This document shows, in pieces, positions 1 through 8,316 of a stretch of 64,000 nt of DNA. The number at the start of each line of letters is the position of its first letter. Within the stretch, counting starts at the first letter, position 1. The stretch comes from Fibrobacter sp. UWB10 (GTDB taxonomy: Bacteria > Fibrobacterota > Fibrobacteria > Fibrobacterales > Fibrobacteraceae), in assembly GCF_900182935.1 (NCBI RefSeq), contig NZ_FXUE01000005.1, positions 124,001 to 188,000 on the forward strand. Direction: 5' to 3'. The notes under the pieces were generated by a model. It searched no databases. It was not told where the DNA came from and saw only the letters and a list, made by a program, of their open reading frames with translations. A program made the translations under genes and the position numbers.

Positions 1-514
1 GTTCGTCGAGCAACGAAAGAAGGTTCAAGCCCTGGAAGTAATACGGGTGATCCTTAGAAGCAATTACCGGTTCCAAGGCGAAACGGCTAATGTTATATTC
101 GTGATTGCGATAAAGGCAATAAGCACGCTGGTATTCGACCGCCTGCATAGAATCGTGGTCGGCAAAGTAGCGTTCAAATTCGTCGTACTTGGTAATAGCC
201 TTGCCCCATTCATGCTTATGGCGGAAAGATTCACCAATCAAGAACACTGCCTCGGCGGTACGTTTTTTGTTCTTGGGGAAACGTTCCAGCACGCGAGAGC
301 CTTTTTCGATAATCTTGTCGTATTTCTGGCGTTCTTCGGAACCGGGCAGAGAATTTTCACTATCGGGAATGCTGTCCAAGCGAGCTTGGCGCATTTCTCC
401 GGCCTGTTCATCCAGGCGTTCCGCATTGAACATATGGTTCAAGTAAGCACAGCAAGTACACCCCTCGAACACGAGGGCGAGCATTACAAGTGCCATGTAG
501 CGGATACGTAGCAT
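1..514 (-). CDS. TPR-like lipoprotein, C-terminus outside the window
   Basis: An open frame reads from an ATG at 514 to the left edge without a stop, giving at least 171 residues. The N-terminus has a short hydrophobic stretch (about residues 7-16) followed by Gly-Cys at 18-19, which looks like a lipoprotein signal although the lipobox is not canonical. The mature part is helical and hydrophilic, with segments such as AVFLIGESF and AVEYQRAYCLYR that resemble tetratricopeptide helices of the BamD/YbgF sort. It lies 35 bases downstream of the TPR membrane protein and the sigma factor, so the three are probably cotranscribed. A BamD-like or periplasmic scaffold role is only an inference, and the rest of the protein is needed to judge it. 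Confidence 0.7.
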   Translation of the reverse strand, partial: MLRIRYMALVMLALVFEGCTCCAYLNHMFNAERLDEQAGEMRQARLDSIPDSENSLPGSEERQKYDKIIEKGSRVLERFPKNKKRTAEAVFLIGESFRHKHEWGKAITKYDEFERYFADHDSMQAVEYQRAYCLYRNHEYNISRFALEPVIASKDHPYYFQGLNLLSLLDE

Positions 515-549
515 GGGAGTAAAGATACAAAATTAGAGTCTTTAAAACC

Positions 550-2265
550 CTAGTATTGGTTCAAGTACTTCGTGTAATCGCAGAGCTTGAGGCCTGGCGG
601 GAGCGCAGACTTGTCAAAGCGGACCATACGGACTTCGGCCGGTTTACCCACCACGCGGGCAAGCATTTCAAAGTTGTCCTGCGTTTCCCATACGGCAGCA
701 TCGATAATCAGGCCGTCACCGCAATCGGTTTCGCCAGTGCTGTTGCCAATACCCGAGATTCTGGAGTTTTGCTTCAGAAGTCGAGTATAGATTTCGGGGG
801 CAATTCCAAAATGATTCGTGGTCGAAGACGAGTCATGCACGACAACATGCACTTCGCGGAAATGATTCAAAGAATCGAAGACAACCGTGTAAGTATGCAT
901 GTACGGAGCAATAAAGAAGGTTTCTTGCCAGACATTCTTTGCCACAGGCCTGAAGTTTCCGATAGAATACTTCTTGAAGAATTCCTTGGGCGTTGCACCA
1001 TAGCGCACCACATAATGGCCAAGCATGGTCGAGAAGTCATGAACCGTAGACGGAGCCATCGTTTCACGGAGGCTATCGACAGCACGGTTCAGGTTCGCGG
1101 TCAAGCCGTCGTTCTTGTTAATCGGAGCGGGCCTTGTAATGTTCGATTCCTGAATGCGCTGCTGAATATCAGGGTATTCCGGATCGATTTTCTGGATTTC
1201 CTGGAACTGCTTGCGGGCAAGGTCAAACTGGCGGCCCTTCAAATAAGCGCGGCCAAGAGCTTCCTTGAGCGGCAGGTTTTCGGGATACTTGTCGACCATG
1301 GGTTCCAAAATATCGAGGGCGGTCTGCGCACGGTCTTGCGGAGAAAGAACCACGCCGTTACCCGGGCCCGGAGGAGATTTTTCACCCAGAGTAGAAACAG
1401 CATCTCGGGCAGGAGCGTAATCCGGCATGAACGCCAGAATGCGCTGGTAAATTTTTTCGGCAGCATCAAAGTGGCCCTGGTATTCATCCATGTAGCCCTG
1501 CAAAAGCAAGAGCTTGACATTCATCGGATACTGAGAAAGGGCGTATTCGACCACGGCAGCGCAGCTATCCAACTGTCCGCTACGGTGATAAAGGTCAGCA
1601 AGGTTTTCGTAGGCGGCAGGGACATCGCCACTCGAGAGACTCACCACCGTCTTGAATTCATTTGCAGCCTGCAAGAATCGGCCATTTTCCATGAGGAGTT
1701 GGCCATACCAAAGCCTAGTCTGGTACAAGGCGGGCGCACGTTCAGAGGCCACGCGAGCAAGTTCAAGAGCAGCGGCTGCATTGCCGGTCTGGTAAATTTT
1801 ACGGCTTTCAACGTAAGTCGACACGCCGGAACCCGGCAAGCGGGCCTGAAGCTTACCAATCAAAAGAGAAAGACGGTCCTGCTGATTATCCGAAAGCGGG
1901 CTCATTTCAAACAAAGTATTAATTTGTCCGAGAAGGGCCGGCAACAGGTCCGGATAAAGAACAATCACGCCATCATAAATATCATAGGCTGCCTGGTAAG
2001 AGCCCGAACGGGCAAGTTCTGTCGCACGGCGAAGTTCTGTTTGCACCTGCACCGGAACCTTGGCAATGTCGGCTGTCAAATCCGGGGTATCACCACGGGC
2101 AACGGTCGAACCGGCAGGCAAACCGTAAGGAATGCCGCCTACCGAAATTTTACTAGGGCCATAAACATCATAAATACGAAAGCCCGCAAAAGTAAGCAGG
2201 GCTCCGCAACAAAGGGTCAAAAACAAGTATGCAGCCCTACGGGCTGCCCAAGACGAATACGCCAT
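550..2265 (-). CDS. membrane-anchored TPR protein
   Basis: The 571-residue protein has one N-terminal membrane segment (about residues 13-31), so most of it should face the periplasm. Residues about 80-375 hold a series of TPR-like helix pairs, for example around YQAAYDIYDGVIVLYPDLLPA and FDLARKQFQEIQKIDP, as expected of a protein-protein interaction scaffold. The last ~170 residues are not TPR and I do not recognise them. The start codon overlaps the stop of the sigma factor gene by one base (TAATG), which implies translational coupling. A long open frame on the other strand is antisense shadow. No specific function can be assigned. Confidence 0.85.
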   Translation of the reverse strand: MAYSSWAARRAAYLFLTLCCGALLTFAGFRIYDVYGPSKISVGGIPYGLPAGSTVARGDTPDLTADIAKVPVQVQTELRRATELARSGSYQAAYDIYDGVIVLYPDLLPALLGQINTLFEMSPLSDNQQDRLSLLIGKLQARLPGSGVSTYVESRKIYQTGNAAAALELARVASERAPALYQTRLWYGQLLMENGRFLQAANEFKTVVSLSSGDVPAAYENLADLYHRSGQLDSCAAVVEYALSQYPMNVKLLLLQGYMDEYQGHFDAAEKIYQRILAFMPDYAPARDAVSTLGEKSPPGPGNGVVLSPQDRAQTALDILEPMVDKYPENLPLKEALGRAYLKGRQFDLARKQFQEIQKIDPEYPDIQQRIQESNITRPAPINKNDGLTANLNRAVDSLRETMAPSTVHDFSTMLGHYVVRYGATPKEFFKKYSIGNFRPVAKNVWQETFFIAPYMHTYTVVFDSLNHFREVHVVVHDSSSTTNHFGIAPEIYTRLLKQNSRISGIGNSTGETDCGDGLIIDAAVWETQDNFEMLARVVGKPAEVRMVRFDKSALPPGLKLCDYTKYLNQY

Positions 2266-3116
2266 TACTTTTCCAAGAAATCAGCCAGTTTTTCTTTATG
2301 TTCCTTGCTCTTTTGGAGACGACGCAAGGTTTTGTTCTTGATCTGGCGAACGCGTTCACGGCTCAGTTTCAAATCTTCACCGATATCCTTGAGCGTCGTA
2401 TCTTCAACCGTATCAAGTCCGTAGAACATGCGAAGGATTTCTTCTTCGCGCTGCGGCAGGGCGGACAAGGTTTCCTGGATGAGCTTACGGCGTTCATCCT
2501 TTTCCATGTCTTCGTCCTGGTTTCCGTCGGAACCCAAGACATCCATAAGCGTGCTGACCGTGTCACCGTTACCGCCGACATTCGTGCTGTCGCCAATGGG
2601 GGCATCGAGCGAAATGTCCACGATTTTTTCCATGACCTCGACGATGTCCTTTTCGAACGGTGCGAATTCGTCCATGGCAATGGTACGATCGTAGTCACCG
2701 TCGTTCTGCATCAAGGCACGTTTAAAGCGGTTGACCAAGGCAAGCTTGTTGGGCGGAATTCGGACCGCGCCCACCTGTTCAAACAGGGCTTTTTGGATAG
2801 ACTGGCGAATCCACCAGACCGCATAAGAAATAAACTTGACATCCTTACCCATATCAAAGCGTTTTGCCGCCTTGAACAGGCCGATATTTCCTTCGTTAAT
2901 CAAATCAAGCAGGGAAAGTCCACGCCCCTGATACTTTCTTGCGACACTCACCACAAAACGGAGGTTACCCCGAATGAGGCGTTGCAAGGCCGACTTGCGG
3001 ATTTCTTCCGCCTGATCGCTCTTGATAATCGCAAGCAGAGCCTCTTCTTCCTGAGGACTCAGGGTCGGAAACCTATTCAGATCCCTAAAATAAAGCGCTT
3101 CGTTTGCATCACTCAT
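2265..3116 (-). CDS. sigma-70 family RNA polymerase sigma factor (RpoD/SigA type)
   Basis: The 283-residue protein directs RNA polymerase to promoters. Region 2 is clear: NLRFVVSVARKYQGRGL (51-67), DLINEGNIGLFKAAKRFD (71-88) and the DNA-melting motif FISYAVWWIRQSI (95-107). Region 4 near the C-terminus has the helix-turn-helix with LKLSRERVRQIKNKTLRRL. Its length and lack of a long region 1.1 resemble the compact primary sigma factors of Bacteroidota and group 2 factors, so primary versus alternative role is unsettled. I chose the ATG at 3116 (MSDANE) over a TTG at 3134, because GAAGG lies at a workable distance upstream. It leads a coupled unit with the TPR genes downstream. Confidence 0.93.
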   Translation of the reverse strand: MSDANEALYFRDLNRFPTLSPQEEEALLAIIKSDQAEEIRKSALQRLIRGNLRFVVSVARKYQGRGLSLLDLINEGNIGLFKAAKRFDMGKDVKFISYAVWWIRQSIQKALFEQVGAVRIPPNKLALVNRFKRALMQNDGDYDRTIAMDEFAPFEKDIVEVMEKIVDISLDAPIGDSTNVGGNGDTVSTLMDVLGSDGNQDEDMEKDERRKLIQETLSALPQREEEILRMFYGLDTVEDTTLKDIGEDLKLSRERVRQIKNKTLRRLQKSKEHKEKLADFLEK

Positions 3117-3179
3117 AGAAATACATACCTTCAATTCTTCTAAGGAAATTCCCCTTGAAGACTATCCAAATATGTCTTT

Positions 3180-3476
3180 TTACTTTGTTTTCGTCAAGTT
3201 ATATAGCTTTTCGTAAGGGTAAATTCCCGAATTGTGCCCATCGCTAAAGGTAAGGCCCGCTGCATAGCGACCAATCGACTGCACTTTGACAAGCGTAATA
3301 TCTTGAGGCACAGTAGATTCATCCAAAAGTTTTTCGCCTGTATGTTCATCGACACACAATGCACACGGACAAGCCAATCTCAAATCGCGAATAGCGCATG
3401 CGCCGCGACTACCGTCGTTCCATTCAAAACCGAGACGGCCATCCTTTGTCCTAAATACTTTCTTGGGCTGGATCAT
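3180..3476 (-). CDS. DUF971 family protein, Mrp partner
   Basis: This 98-residue protein matches the DUF971 / gamma-butyrobetaine hydroxylase N-terminal-like family: a small beta fold with conserved RLACPCALCVDEHTG (33-47) and a C-terminal FSDGHNSGIYPYEKL. The Cys pattern CPCALC could bind metal. In many bacteria this family sits next to Mrp/ApbC, as here, where its ATG overlaps the mrp stop by four bases (ATGA). A role alongside the Fe-S carrier is therefore likely, though the biochemical activity is not established. Confidence 0.88.
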   Translation of the reverse strand: MIQPKKVFRTKDGRLGFEWNDGSRGACAIRDLRLACPCALCVDEHTGEKLLDESTVPQDITLVKVQSIGRYAAGLTFSDGHNSGIYPYEKLYNLTKTK

Positions 3477-4597
3477 ACATCCTCCTCGGGGAGTTCTGCG
3501 AATTCATAATTGAACGTCTTGAGCACACCGTCGCCTTCGGTCTTGAATACCGAGAGCGTGCGCACCATGGCATCGGCAGCCTGCATAAACGCCTTGGCCG
3601 ATTCAGAATTGGGGTCACGGAGCACGGCAGGAGTTCCTTGGTCGCCACAATCGGCAACCGCGGGTTCGAGCGGAACCTTTGCAATAACCGGCACGCCCCA
3701 ACTTTTGGCAATGCGGTCTCCACCACCTTCACGGAAAATATGATGAGCCTTGCCGCACTGGTCGCAAATAAAGTAACTCATGTTCTCGACGACGCCCACC
3801 ACAGGTACGCCCACGGAATCGAACATAGCAAGTCCCTTTCGGCAGTCTGCAAGGGCTACTTCTTGCGGAGTGGTCACCACCACAGCACCCGCCATCGGGC
3901 AATTCTGCGTAAGGGTCAGCTGAATGTCGCCTGTTCCAGGAGGAAAGTCCACCAGCAGGTAGTCGAGCTTGCCCCAGCGCACATGATGGATAAAGTGCTG
4001 AATCATTTGCGACACCATCGGGCCACGCCAAATGGTCGCCTTGTCGCTGTCGGCAAACATGCACATAGACACAATGCTAATACCGCCCTTTGCTTCGACC
4101 GGGGCAATCGTATTGTCTTCAAAAACTTCGGGAGCGCGGTCGATACCGAACATGAGACCCATACTCGGGCCATAAATGTCGGCATCCAGAATGCCCACTC
4201 GGGCGCCCGAGAGGCTCAACGCCATAGCGAGGTTTGCCGTCACGGTGGACTTGCCTACGCCGCCCTTGCCGCTTGCGACCGCCACCACATGAGCGACATC
4301 GCCGATGTACGAAACTTTCGGAGCCTGCGCCGCCGTATTGGAGCTATCCACGCGACCTTGTGCGGTAAACGTCACATTCACTTCGCTTGCGCCAAGCGAC
4401 TTCACAATCGTAATGCACTGGTCCTTGAACTTGTCGCGGATCGGGCATGCCGGCGTTGTAAGCTTAAGATCAAAGCTCACCTTGTCGCCATCGATCTTAA
4501 GATTCTGGACGAAGTTCAGTTCGACAATATTCTTGTGCAGGTCTGGGTCTTGGACCGCCTGCAGGGCCGTCATAATAGTCTGTTCATTCAACTGCAT
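3473..4597 (-). CDS. mrp: Mrp/ApbC/NBP35 family Fe-S cluster carrier ATPase
   Basis: The 374-residue protein has the family architecture: an N-terminal MIP18/DUF59 domain (about 1-85, with TTPACP at 47-52) and a P-loop ATPase with the deviant Walker A motif SGKGGVGKST (109-118). LLVDFPPGTGD (214-224) is the Walker B region. The CxxC at C278-C281 (ICDQCG) is the expected site for a bridging Fe-S cluster between two subunits. The family assembles and transfers Fe-S clusters in the cytoplasm. It precedes and overlaps the DUF971 gene, forming a two-gene unit. Confidence 0.95.
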   Translation of the reverse strand: MQLNEQTIMTALQAVQDPDLHKNIVELNFVQNLKIDGDKVSFDLKLTTPACPIRDKFKDQCITIVKSLGASEVNVTFTAQGRVDSSNTAAQAPKVSYIGDVAHVVAVASGKGGVGKSTVTANLAMALSLSGARVGILDADIYGPSMGLMFGIDRAPEVFEDNTIAPVEAKGGISIVSMCMFADSDKATIWRGPMVSQMIQHFIHHVRWGKLDYLLVDFPPGTGDIQLTLTQNCPMAGAVVVTTPQEVALADCRKGLAMFDSVGVPVVGVVENMSYFICDQCGKAHHIFREGGGDRIAKSWGVPVIAKVPLEPAVADCGDQGTPAVLRDPNSESAKAFMQAADAMVRTLSVFKTEGDGVLKTFNYEFAELPEEDV

Positions 4598-4703
4598 AAT
4601 GTAGGTCGGCGCCGCGCGCCTTTGAACGATGAGGTCGCTCGCAAGCTCGCTTTGAGGTATGAGTTTGTTTCTGAATCAAAATTTAGATTTTTCGCAAAGC
4701 GAA

Positions 4704-4736
4704 AAAAGACACGTACCAACAGTACGCGTCTTTTAT
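4704..4736 (-). terminator. Rho-independent terminator after the DJ-1/PfpI gene
   Basis: An inverted repeat with arms AAAAGACACGTAC (4704-4716) and GTACGCGTCTTTT (4722-4734) encloses a 5-base loop, with one mismatch. On the minus strand the second arm runs into a T tract. It lies between the stop of the DJ-1/PfpI gene and the mrp gene, so it probably ends the former. Confidence 0.75.
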
Positions 4737-4758
4737 AGAAAGAGTCTGTTTTTAAAAA

Positions 4759-5337
4759 TTAAATCTTGATTTTTGCGCCCATGAGCTTCACGAATTCGCG
4801 GACAATCGCCGTATCGCCAGGCCATGCCGGAGCAGTAACCAAGTTGCGGTCTACGACAGCTTCGTCTACGTTCACGGCCACATACTTGCCGCCAGCAAGA
4901 GTGATATCCGGGCCGACTGCGGGATAAGCCGTAGCCTTGTAGCCCTTCAGTACGCCAGCAGCCGCAAGCACCTGCGGACCGTGACAAATTGCAGCCACCG
5001 GTTTCTTAGCCTTGAAGAATTCCTTCACAATCTTGAGCACGCGTTCGTTGAGGCGAATGTATTCCGGAGCACGGCCGCCGGTAATGAACAAGCCTTCGTA
5101 ATCCTTCACTTTTACCGCATCAAAGTCAGCGGTGAGCGCAAAGTTGTGTCCGCGAGATTCAGAATAAGTCTGTTCGCCCAGAAAATCGTGAATTGCAGTT
5201 GCAACCGTGTCGCCAGCCTTCTTGTCGGGGCACACCGCATCTACCTGGTAGCCCAACATAGACATCGACTGGAACGGAACCATGGTTTCATAGTCTTCGG
5301 TAAAATCGCCGCAGAGAAGCAGAACTTTCTTTGTCAT
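4759..5337 (-). CDS. DJ-1/PfpI family protein
   Basis: The 192-residue protein has the flavodoxin-like DJ-1/PfpI fold. The nucleophile elbow is AAICHGPQ with Cys118 followed by His119, and the acidic partner is in FTEDYE near residue 14. [11 protein letters not shown] (83-93) is the family's conserved GG loop. Members include the PfpI protease/deglycase group and stress-protective glyoxalases; the sequence alone does not decide between them. It is transcribed alone, with a terminator downstream and about 120 bases of AT-rich sequence upstream. Confidence 0.9.
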   Translation of the reverse strand: MTKKVLLLCGDFTEDYETMVPFQSMSMLGYQVDAVCPDKKAGDTVATAIHDFLGEQTYSESRGHNFALTADFDAVKVKDYEGLFITGGRAPEYIRLNERVLKIVKEFFKAKKPVAAICHGPQVLAAAGVLKGYKATAYPAVGPDITLAGGKYVAVNVDEAVVDRNLVTAPAWPGDTAIVREFVKLMGAKIKI

Positions 5338-5369
5338 TACGCACTCCTGATAAGTAGTTTGTTGTGTTT

Positions 5370-5395
5370 TTTACAGCCAACATAAGTTGGACTAA
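5370..5395 (-). terminator. possible weak terminator after the ABC ATPase gene
   Basis: A 5-bp hairpin CCAAC-ATAA-GTTGG is followed on the minus strand by CTGTAAAAAAC. It is the only obvious secondary structure in the 5338-5456 gap. The stem is short and the T tract is missing, so this is a weak call; the same gap must hold the promoter of the DJ-1/PfpI gene. Confidence 0.25.
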
Positions 5396-5456
5396 TAAAA
5401 TACATAAAACGTTACTCAAAAGTACGTATATAATTTTTAACAAGTTAATTCTAGAA

Positions 5457-6836
5457 CTAGGTTCCAGAGAACTTGGGCATTCTCAGCAAGTGTGTCATAC
5501 AAGGCGGCCATTCTTCTTCGTAATGACTTACCAAGATAATTGTCGTTTCTTTCGAAAGCAACTGCAACAAGCTAAAGATTTTGTCGCGGTATTCACCCTT
5601 GAGGCCTTGAGTCGGTTCGTCAAGCAAAAGCACCTTGGGCGGGCGGATAGCCGCACGCGCCATAAGCACCACGCGCTTGTCGATTGGCGACAAATCGCGG
5701 TAGCGAGCGTTCACATCTTCAAAACCCAAATAGTTCAGCCATTCCTTTGCCTTTGCGCGTTCTTCCCAAGTGGTATTGTCAGCCTTACAAAGATTTGCGG
5801 TAAAGCCCGTGCACAAGACTTCGGACAAGCTAAGGTCTTCGCGATACTGGAGCGCAAGTTCCGGCGAGAAAAATCCGAGTTTTGCCTTGTGATCCCAAAT
5901 GTTCAGGCCATGGCCCGGGCGTTCGCCCAAAAGGGTAATCTCGTTGTTGTAAATCTGCGGGTGGTCTGCGGTAAGCATGCCAAGCAGCGTACTCTTGCCG
6001 GCACCGTTTTCGCCCATGACCGCCCAATGTTCTCCCTTGCGAACAGTCCAGTTCAGATTCTTGAGCACATCGGTTTCGCCAAATCGAACATTCACGTTCT
6101 TGAGCTCGAAAAGAATTTCAGGGTCCGAAGTGTCGGGAGTGCCGAGATTCACAATCTCGTAGCCCTTCAATTCCTTCTTGGAATACTTGGGGGCGGCAAC
6201 TTCAGTTGGCAATTCGCCTGCATACGGAGTAAAAGTCTTGTTGGCGTAAACGAACGCCGGAATTTCAGGCAGTAATTCATCTTCACGGGCAAGGCGCACC
6301 GCCACCTTCAAGCCATCGCGTTTTGAAAGCTGAACCACGCTGGCCGCCAAGTGCCTGCGGTATTCCGGATCGAGGCCACCAAACAAATCGTTAAAGTAAA
6401 CCCACTCGGGTTTTTCCATCCACATGCGGGCAAGCAATACGCGACGCAGTTCTCCGTTCGAAAGACTCAAAAGCTTGCGTTCCAGAACTTCGTCGGTCAA
6501 ATCCGCAATCTTTAACGCTTCTTCCAATTTATCGGGGTCAGTTTCAGGCCATGCCATATCGTCGATATAGCGGTCGGTCTGCAAAAAGAACTTCTTTTTC
6601 AAGAGCAAGTGACGCACCAGCGGAGCTTCTTCGTCGTGCAGGCTAATAAAGCGCTGCTGAAAGAACGGCGCGAGCGCATGCTGAATCTTACGTTGCATCG
6701 CCTCCGACATGGTGGAGACATTTTCTTGCTGATTCAAAAAATGGGTAATGACTCTATCAAGATCTTCGCCCTCGGTGCTGAAAATCTGCACCTGCGGGAA
6801 CATTTCAATCAGAGCCTCAAAACGCTTGAATTCCAT
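5457..6836 (-). CDS. ModF/PhrA-like tandem ABC ATPase
   Basis: The 459-residue protein has two nucleotide-binding domains in one chain and no membrane segments. The second half is the complete one: Walker A GENGAGKST (275-283), Walker B VLLLDEPTQGL (402-412) and H-loop SHYEEE (His438); its signature region is degenerate (LSPIDKRVV). The first half lacks a Walker A but keeps a good signature LSNGELRRVLLARM (125-138). The halves therefore look complementary, as expected if they pair head to tail with one functional composite site. ModF-type proteins have this layout; their role in molybdate handling or repair is poorly defined. No permease gene is adjacent. Confidence 0.85.
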   Translation of the reverse strand: MEFKRFEALIEMFPQVQIFSTEGEDLDRVITHFLNQQENVSTMSEAMQRKIQHALAPFFQQRFISLHDEEAPLVRHLLLKKKFFLQTDRYIDDMAWPETDPDKLEEALKIADLTDEVLERKLLSLSNGELRRVLLARMWMEKPEWVYFNDLFGGLDPEYRRHLAASVVQLSKRDGLKVAVRLAREDELLPEIPAFVYANKTFTPYAGELPTEVAAPKYSKKELKGYEIVNLGTPDTSDPEILFELKNVNVRFGETDVLKNLNWTVRKGEHWAVMGENGAGKSTLLGMLTADHPQIYNNEITLLGERPGHGLNIWDHKAKLGFFSPELALQYREDLSLSEVLCTGFTANLCKADNTTWEERAKAKEWLNYLGFEDVNARYRDLSPIDKRVVLMARAAIRPPKVLLLDEPTQGLKGEYRDKIFSLLQLLSKETTIILVSHYEEEWPPCMTHLLRMPKFSGT

Positions 6837-6857
6837 GCGCCCAAATTTAGAAAAAAG

Positions 6858-8210
6858 TTACGGATTCAAATAACTAGAAGGTTGATACGGATCCTTGCAT
6901 TCCTTAACATTATCGAGTTTTTCGTTCGAAAAGACAATCCGCAGCATTGTTGAATCCGTTACCGATTTTAAAAGTCCAGCCTCGTTGTAATCAAGCGAAA
7001 GCTTTCCGATTTTGTCTCTTGATTCGAAATGAAGCGGAAGAAAAACGAATGGGAAATCTCTCCAATACGACTCCTTATATTGAGCATAAGATTTGAGTTT
7101 TCCATTTTCACCATATTCGTGTGTTGTGATAACTGAATTGGGGGAATACCGCCATCCAGGGAAAAAAGTCTCTTCATAGAAAGACGAATCTAGCACACTG
7201 TTGCCAGCAGCATCAAATAGTTTGGTCCGAGAATTCACAAACTTATAAAACCATATTTCATCCGAAATTTCCTTCACTAATTTTTCATTCTCGTAATAAC
7301 GAGTAATTTCCATTTCATAGCGTTTGCCACCGTATTTGACGATTTCACGATTTTCCTTAAACTTTCTCTTATAAAAGGCGACATTCCGTTTTGATTCGTC
7401 AAATATCTTCACGCTGTAATCCGCCGTATCGTTCGAAGAATATTCATAGCGATAAAAGTGACCACCTATTTTATACAGAACCGGGCGTTGCAAATTATCA
7501 AACAACATTTCTTCTGCACCGAGCCCATCACTCACATGCAAAGTACCTTCGGCATAAACTTCTCGCGTATTAAACGTATAACTGAGCATTTTTCCAGAAA
7601 CGGAATCCAGTTTCATTTTATTTTCGCTAATTACCTCGTCACAGTGTCCGTCACGCCACTTACAGGCAACGCATTCCGTCACCACCCCATTTTTGCGCTT
7701 TCCCACATACAAGCCAGAGTTTCCCGAAAAGTCCGTCATCAATGTAACAACAGAATCTGCAGATTCCGCTTTAATCTCTGTTGCAACTCGGAAACAACTA
7801 TCGTCTTTCGAATAATGCGTAAATAAAGTTCCCTCGCCCCACGTCGAACGGAGTTCTCCCTCCAAAGAATCCCTCACGTATCGTTGCGACAATTCGTATT
7901 CAGATTGCTGTCCTGGGATTTCTGGCAATTTAAAGAAGAAATCCGCCGTAGCTCCAACTTCCAAAAGCTCTTTCGGATCAAAATTATCCTCTCTCATGTA
8001 ACGCGGTACTTCTCCGCATGCAAGCCCCTGCGAAAAATGCTTTGAATAAATAAGCATATCCAACGCCTTTTCCGAGCTATGGAAATCTTCGTCAGACAAG
8101 AAAAAGCCCGGATCCAAAGAAAGCACACGATAAAGGTGATAGCCGCAAAATCCCACAACAAGTAAAAACGGAATGGCCGAAATTAACAGAATAATTAGGA
8201 ACTTTTTCAT
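6858..8210 (-). CDS. hypothetical membrane-anchored protein
   Basis: I do not recognise this 450-residue protein. It starts with a strongly hydrophobic segment (about residues 4-22) that could be a signal anchor, so the rest is probably periplasmic. Beyond it the sequence is rich in beta-prone, charged and aromatic segments and contains recurring phrases of the type YEYSSNDT, YENEKLVK and YGENGKLKSYAQYK. The last resemble the short beta-hairpin repeats of MORN/toxin-antitoxin YwqK-like proteins, but only loosely. It stands 21 bases upstream of the ABC ATPase gene on the same strand. Confidence 0.7.
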   Translation of the reverse strand: MKKFLIILLISAIPFLLVVGFCGYHLYRVLSLDPGFFLSDEDFHSSEKALDMLIYSKHFSQGLACGEVPRYMREDNFDPKELLEVGATADFFFKLPEIPGQQSEYELSQRYVRDSLEGELRSTWGEGTLFTHYSKDDSCFRVATEIKAESADSVVTLMTDFSGNSGLYVGKRKNGVVTECVACKWRDGHCDEVISENKMKLDSVSGKMLSYTFNTREVYAEGTLHVSDGLGAEEMLFDNLQRPVLYKIGGHFYRYEYSSNDTADYSVKIFDESKRNVAFYKRKFKENREIVKYGGKRYEMEITRYYENEKLVKEISDEIWFYKFVNSRTKLFDAAGNSVLDSSFYEETFFPGWRYSPNSVITTHEYGENGKLKSYAQYKESYWRDFPFVFLPLHFESRDKIGKLSLDYNEAGLLKSVTDSTMLRIVFSNEKLDNVKECKDPYQPSSYLNP

Positions 8211-8265
8211 TTAGTTTTTTCCAAACGTGATTTTTCTTAAAATAGCTTTATCTTACCAATACAAG

Positions 8266-8296
8266 AAACTCCCCGGACTGCTCTGGGGAGTTTTTT
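8266..8296. terminator. terminator between esterase and hypothetical gene
   Basis: The arms AAACTCCCC (8267-8275) and GGGGAGTTT (8285-8293) form a strong stem around a short loop, with a T run on the plus side and an A run entering it on the minus side. It lies just downstream of the minus-strand esterase gene, which it most likely terminates. Confidence 0.75.
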
Positions 8297-8316
8297 TGGA
8301 TGTGTTATAGGAAACT

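Noticed and set aside
556-2424. 622-codon plus-strand frame opposite the TPR protein
   Set aside because: The minus-strand gene has a membrane segment, TPR repeats and coupling to the sigma factor; the plus frame has none of these.
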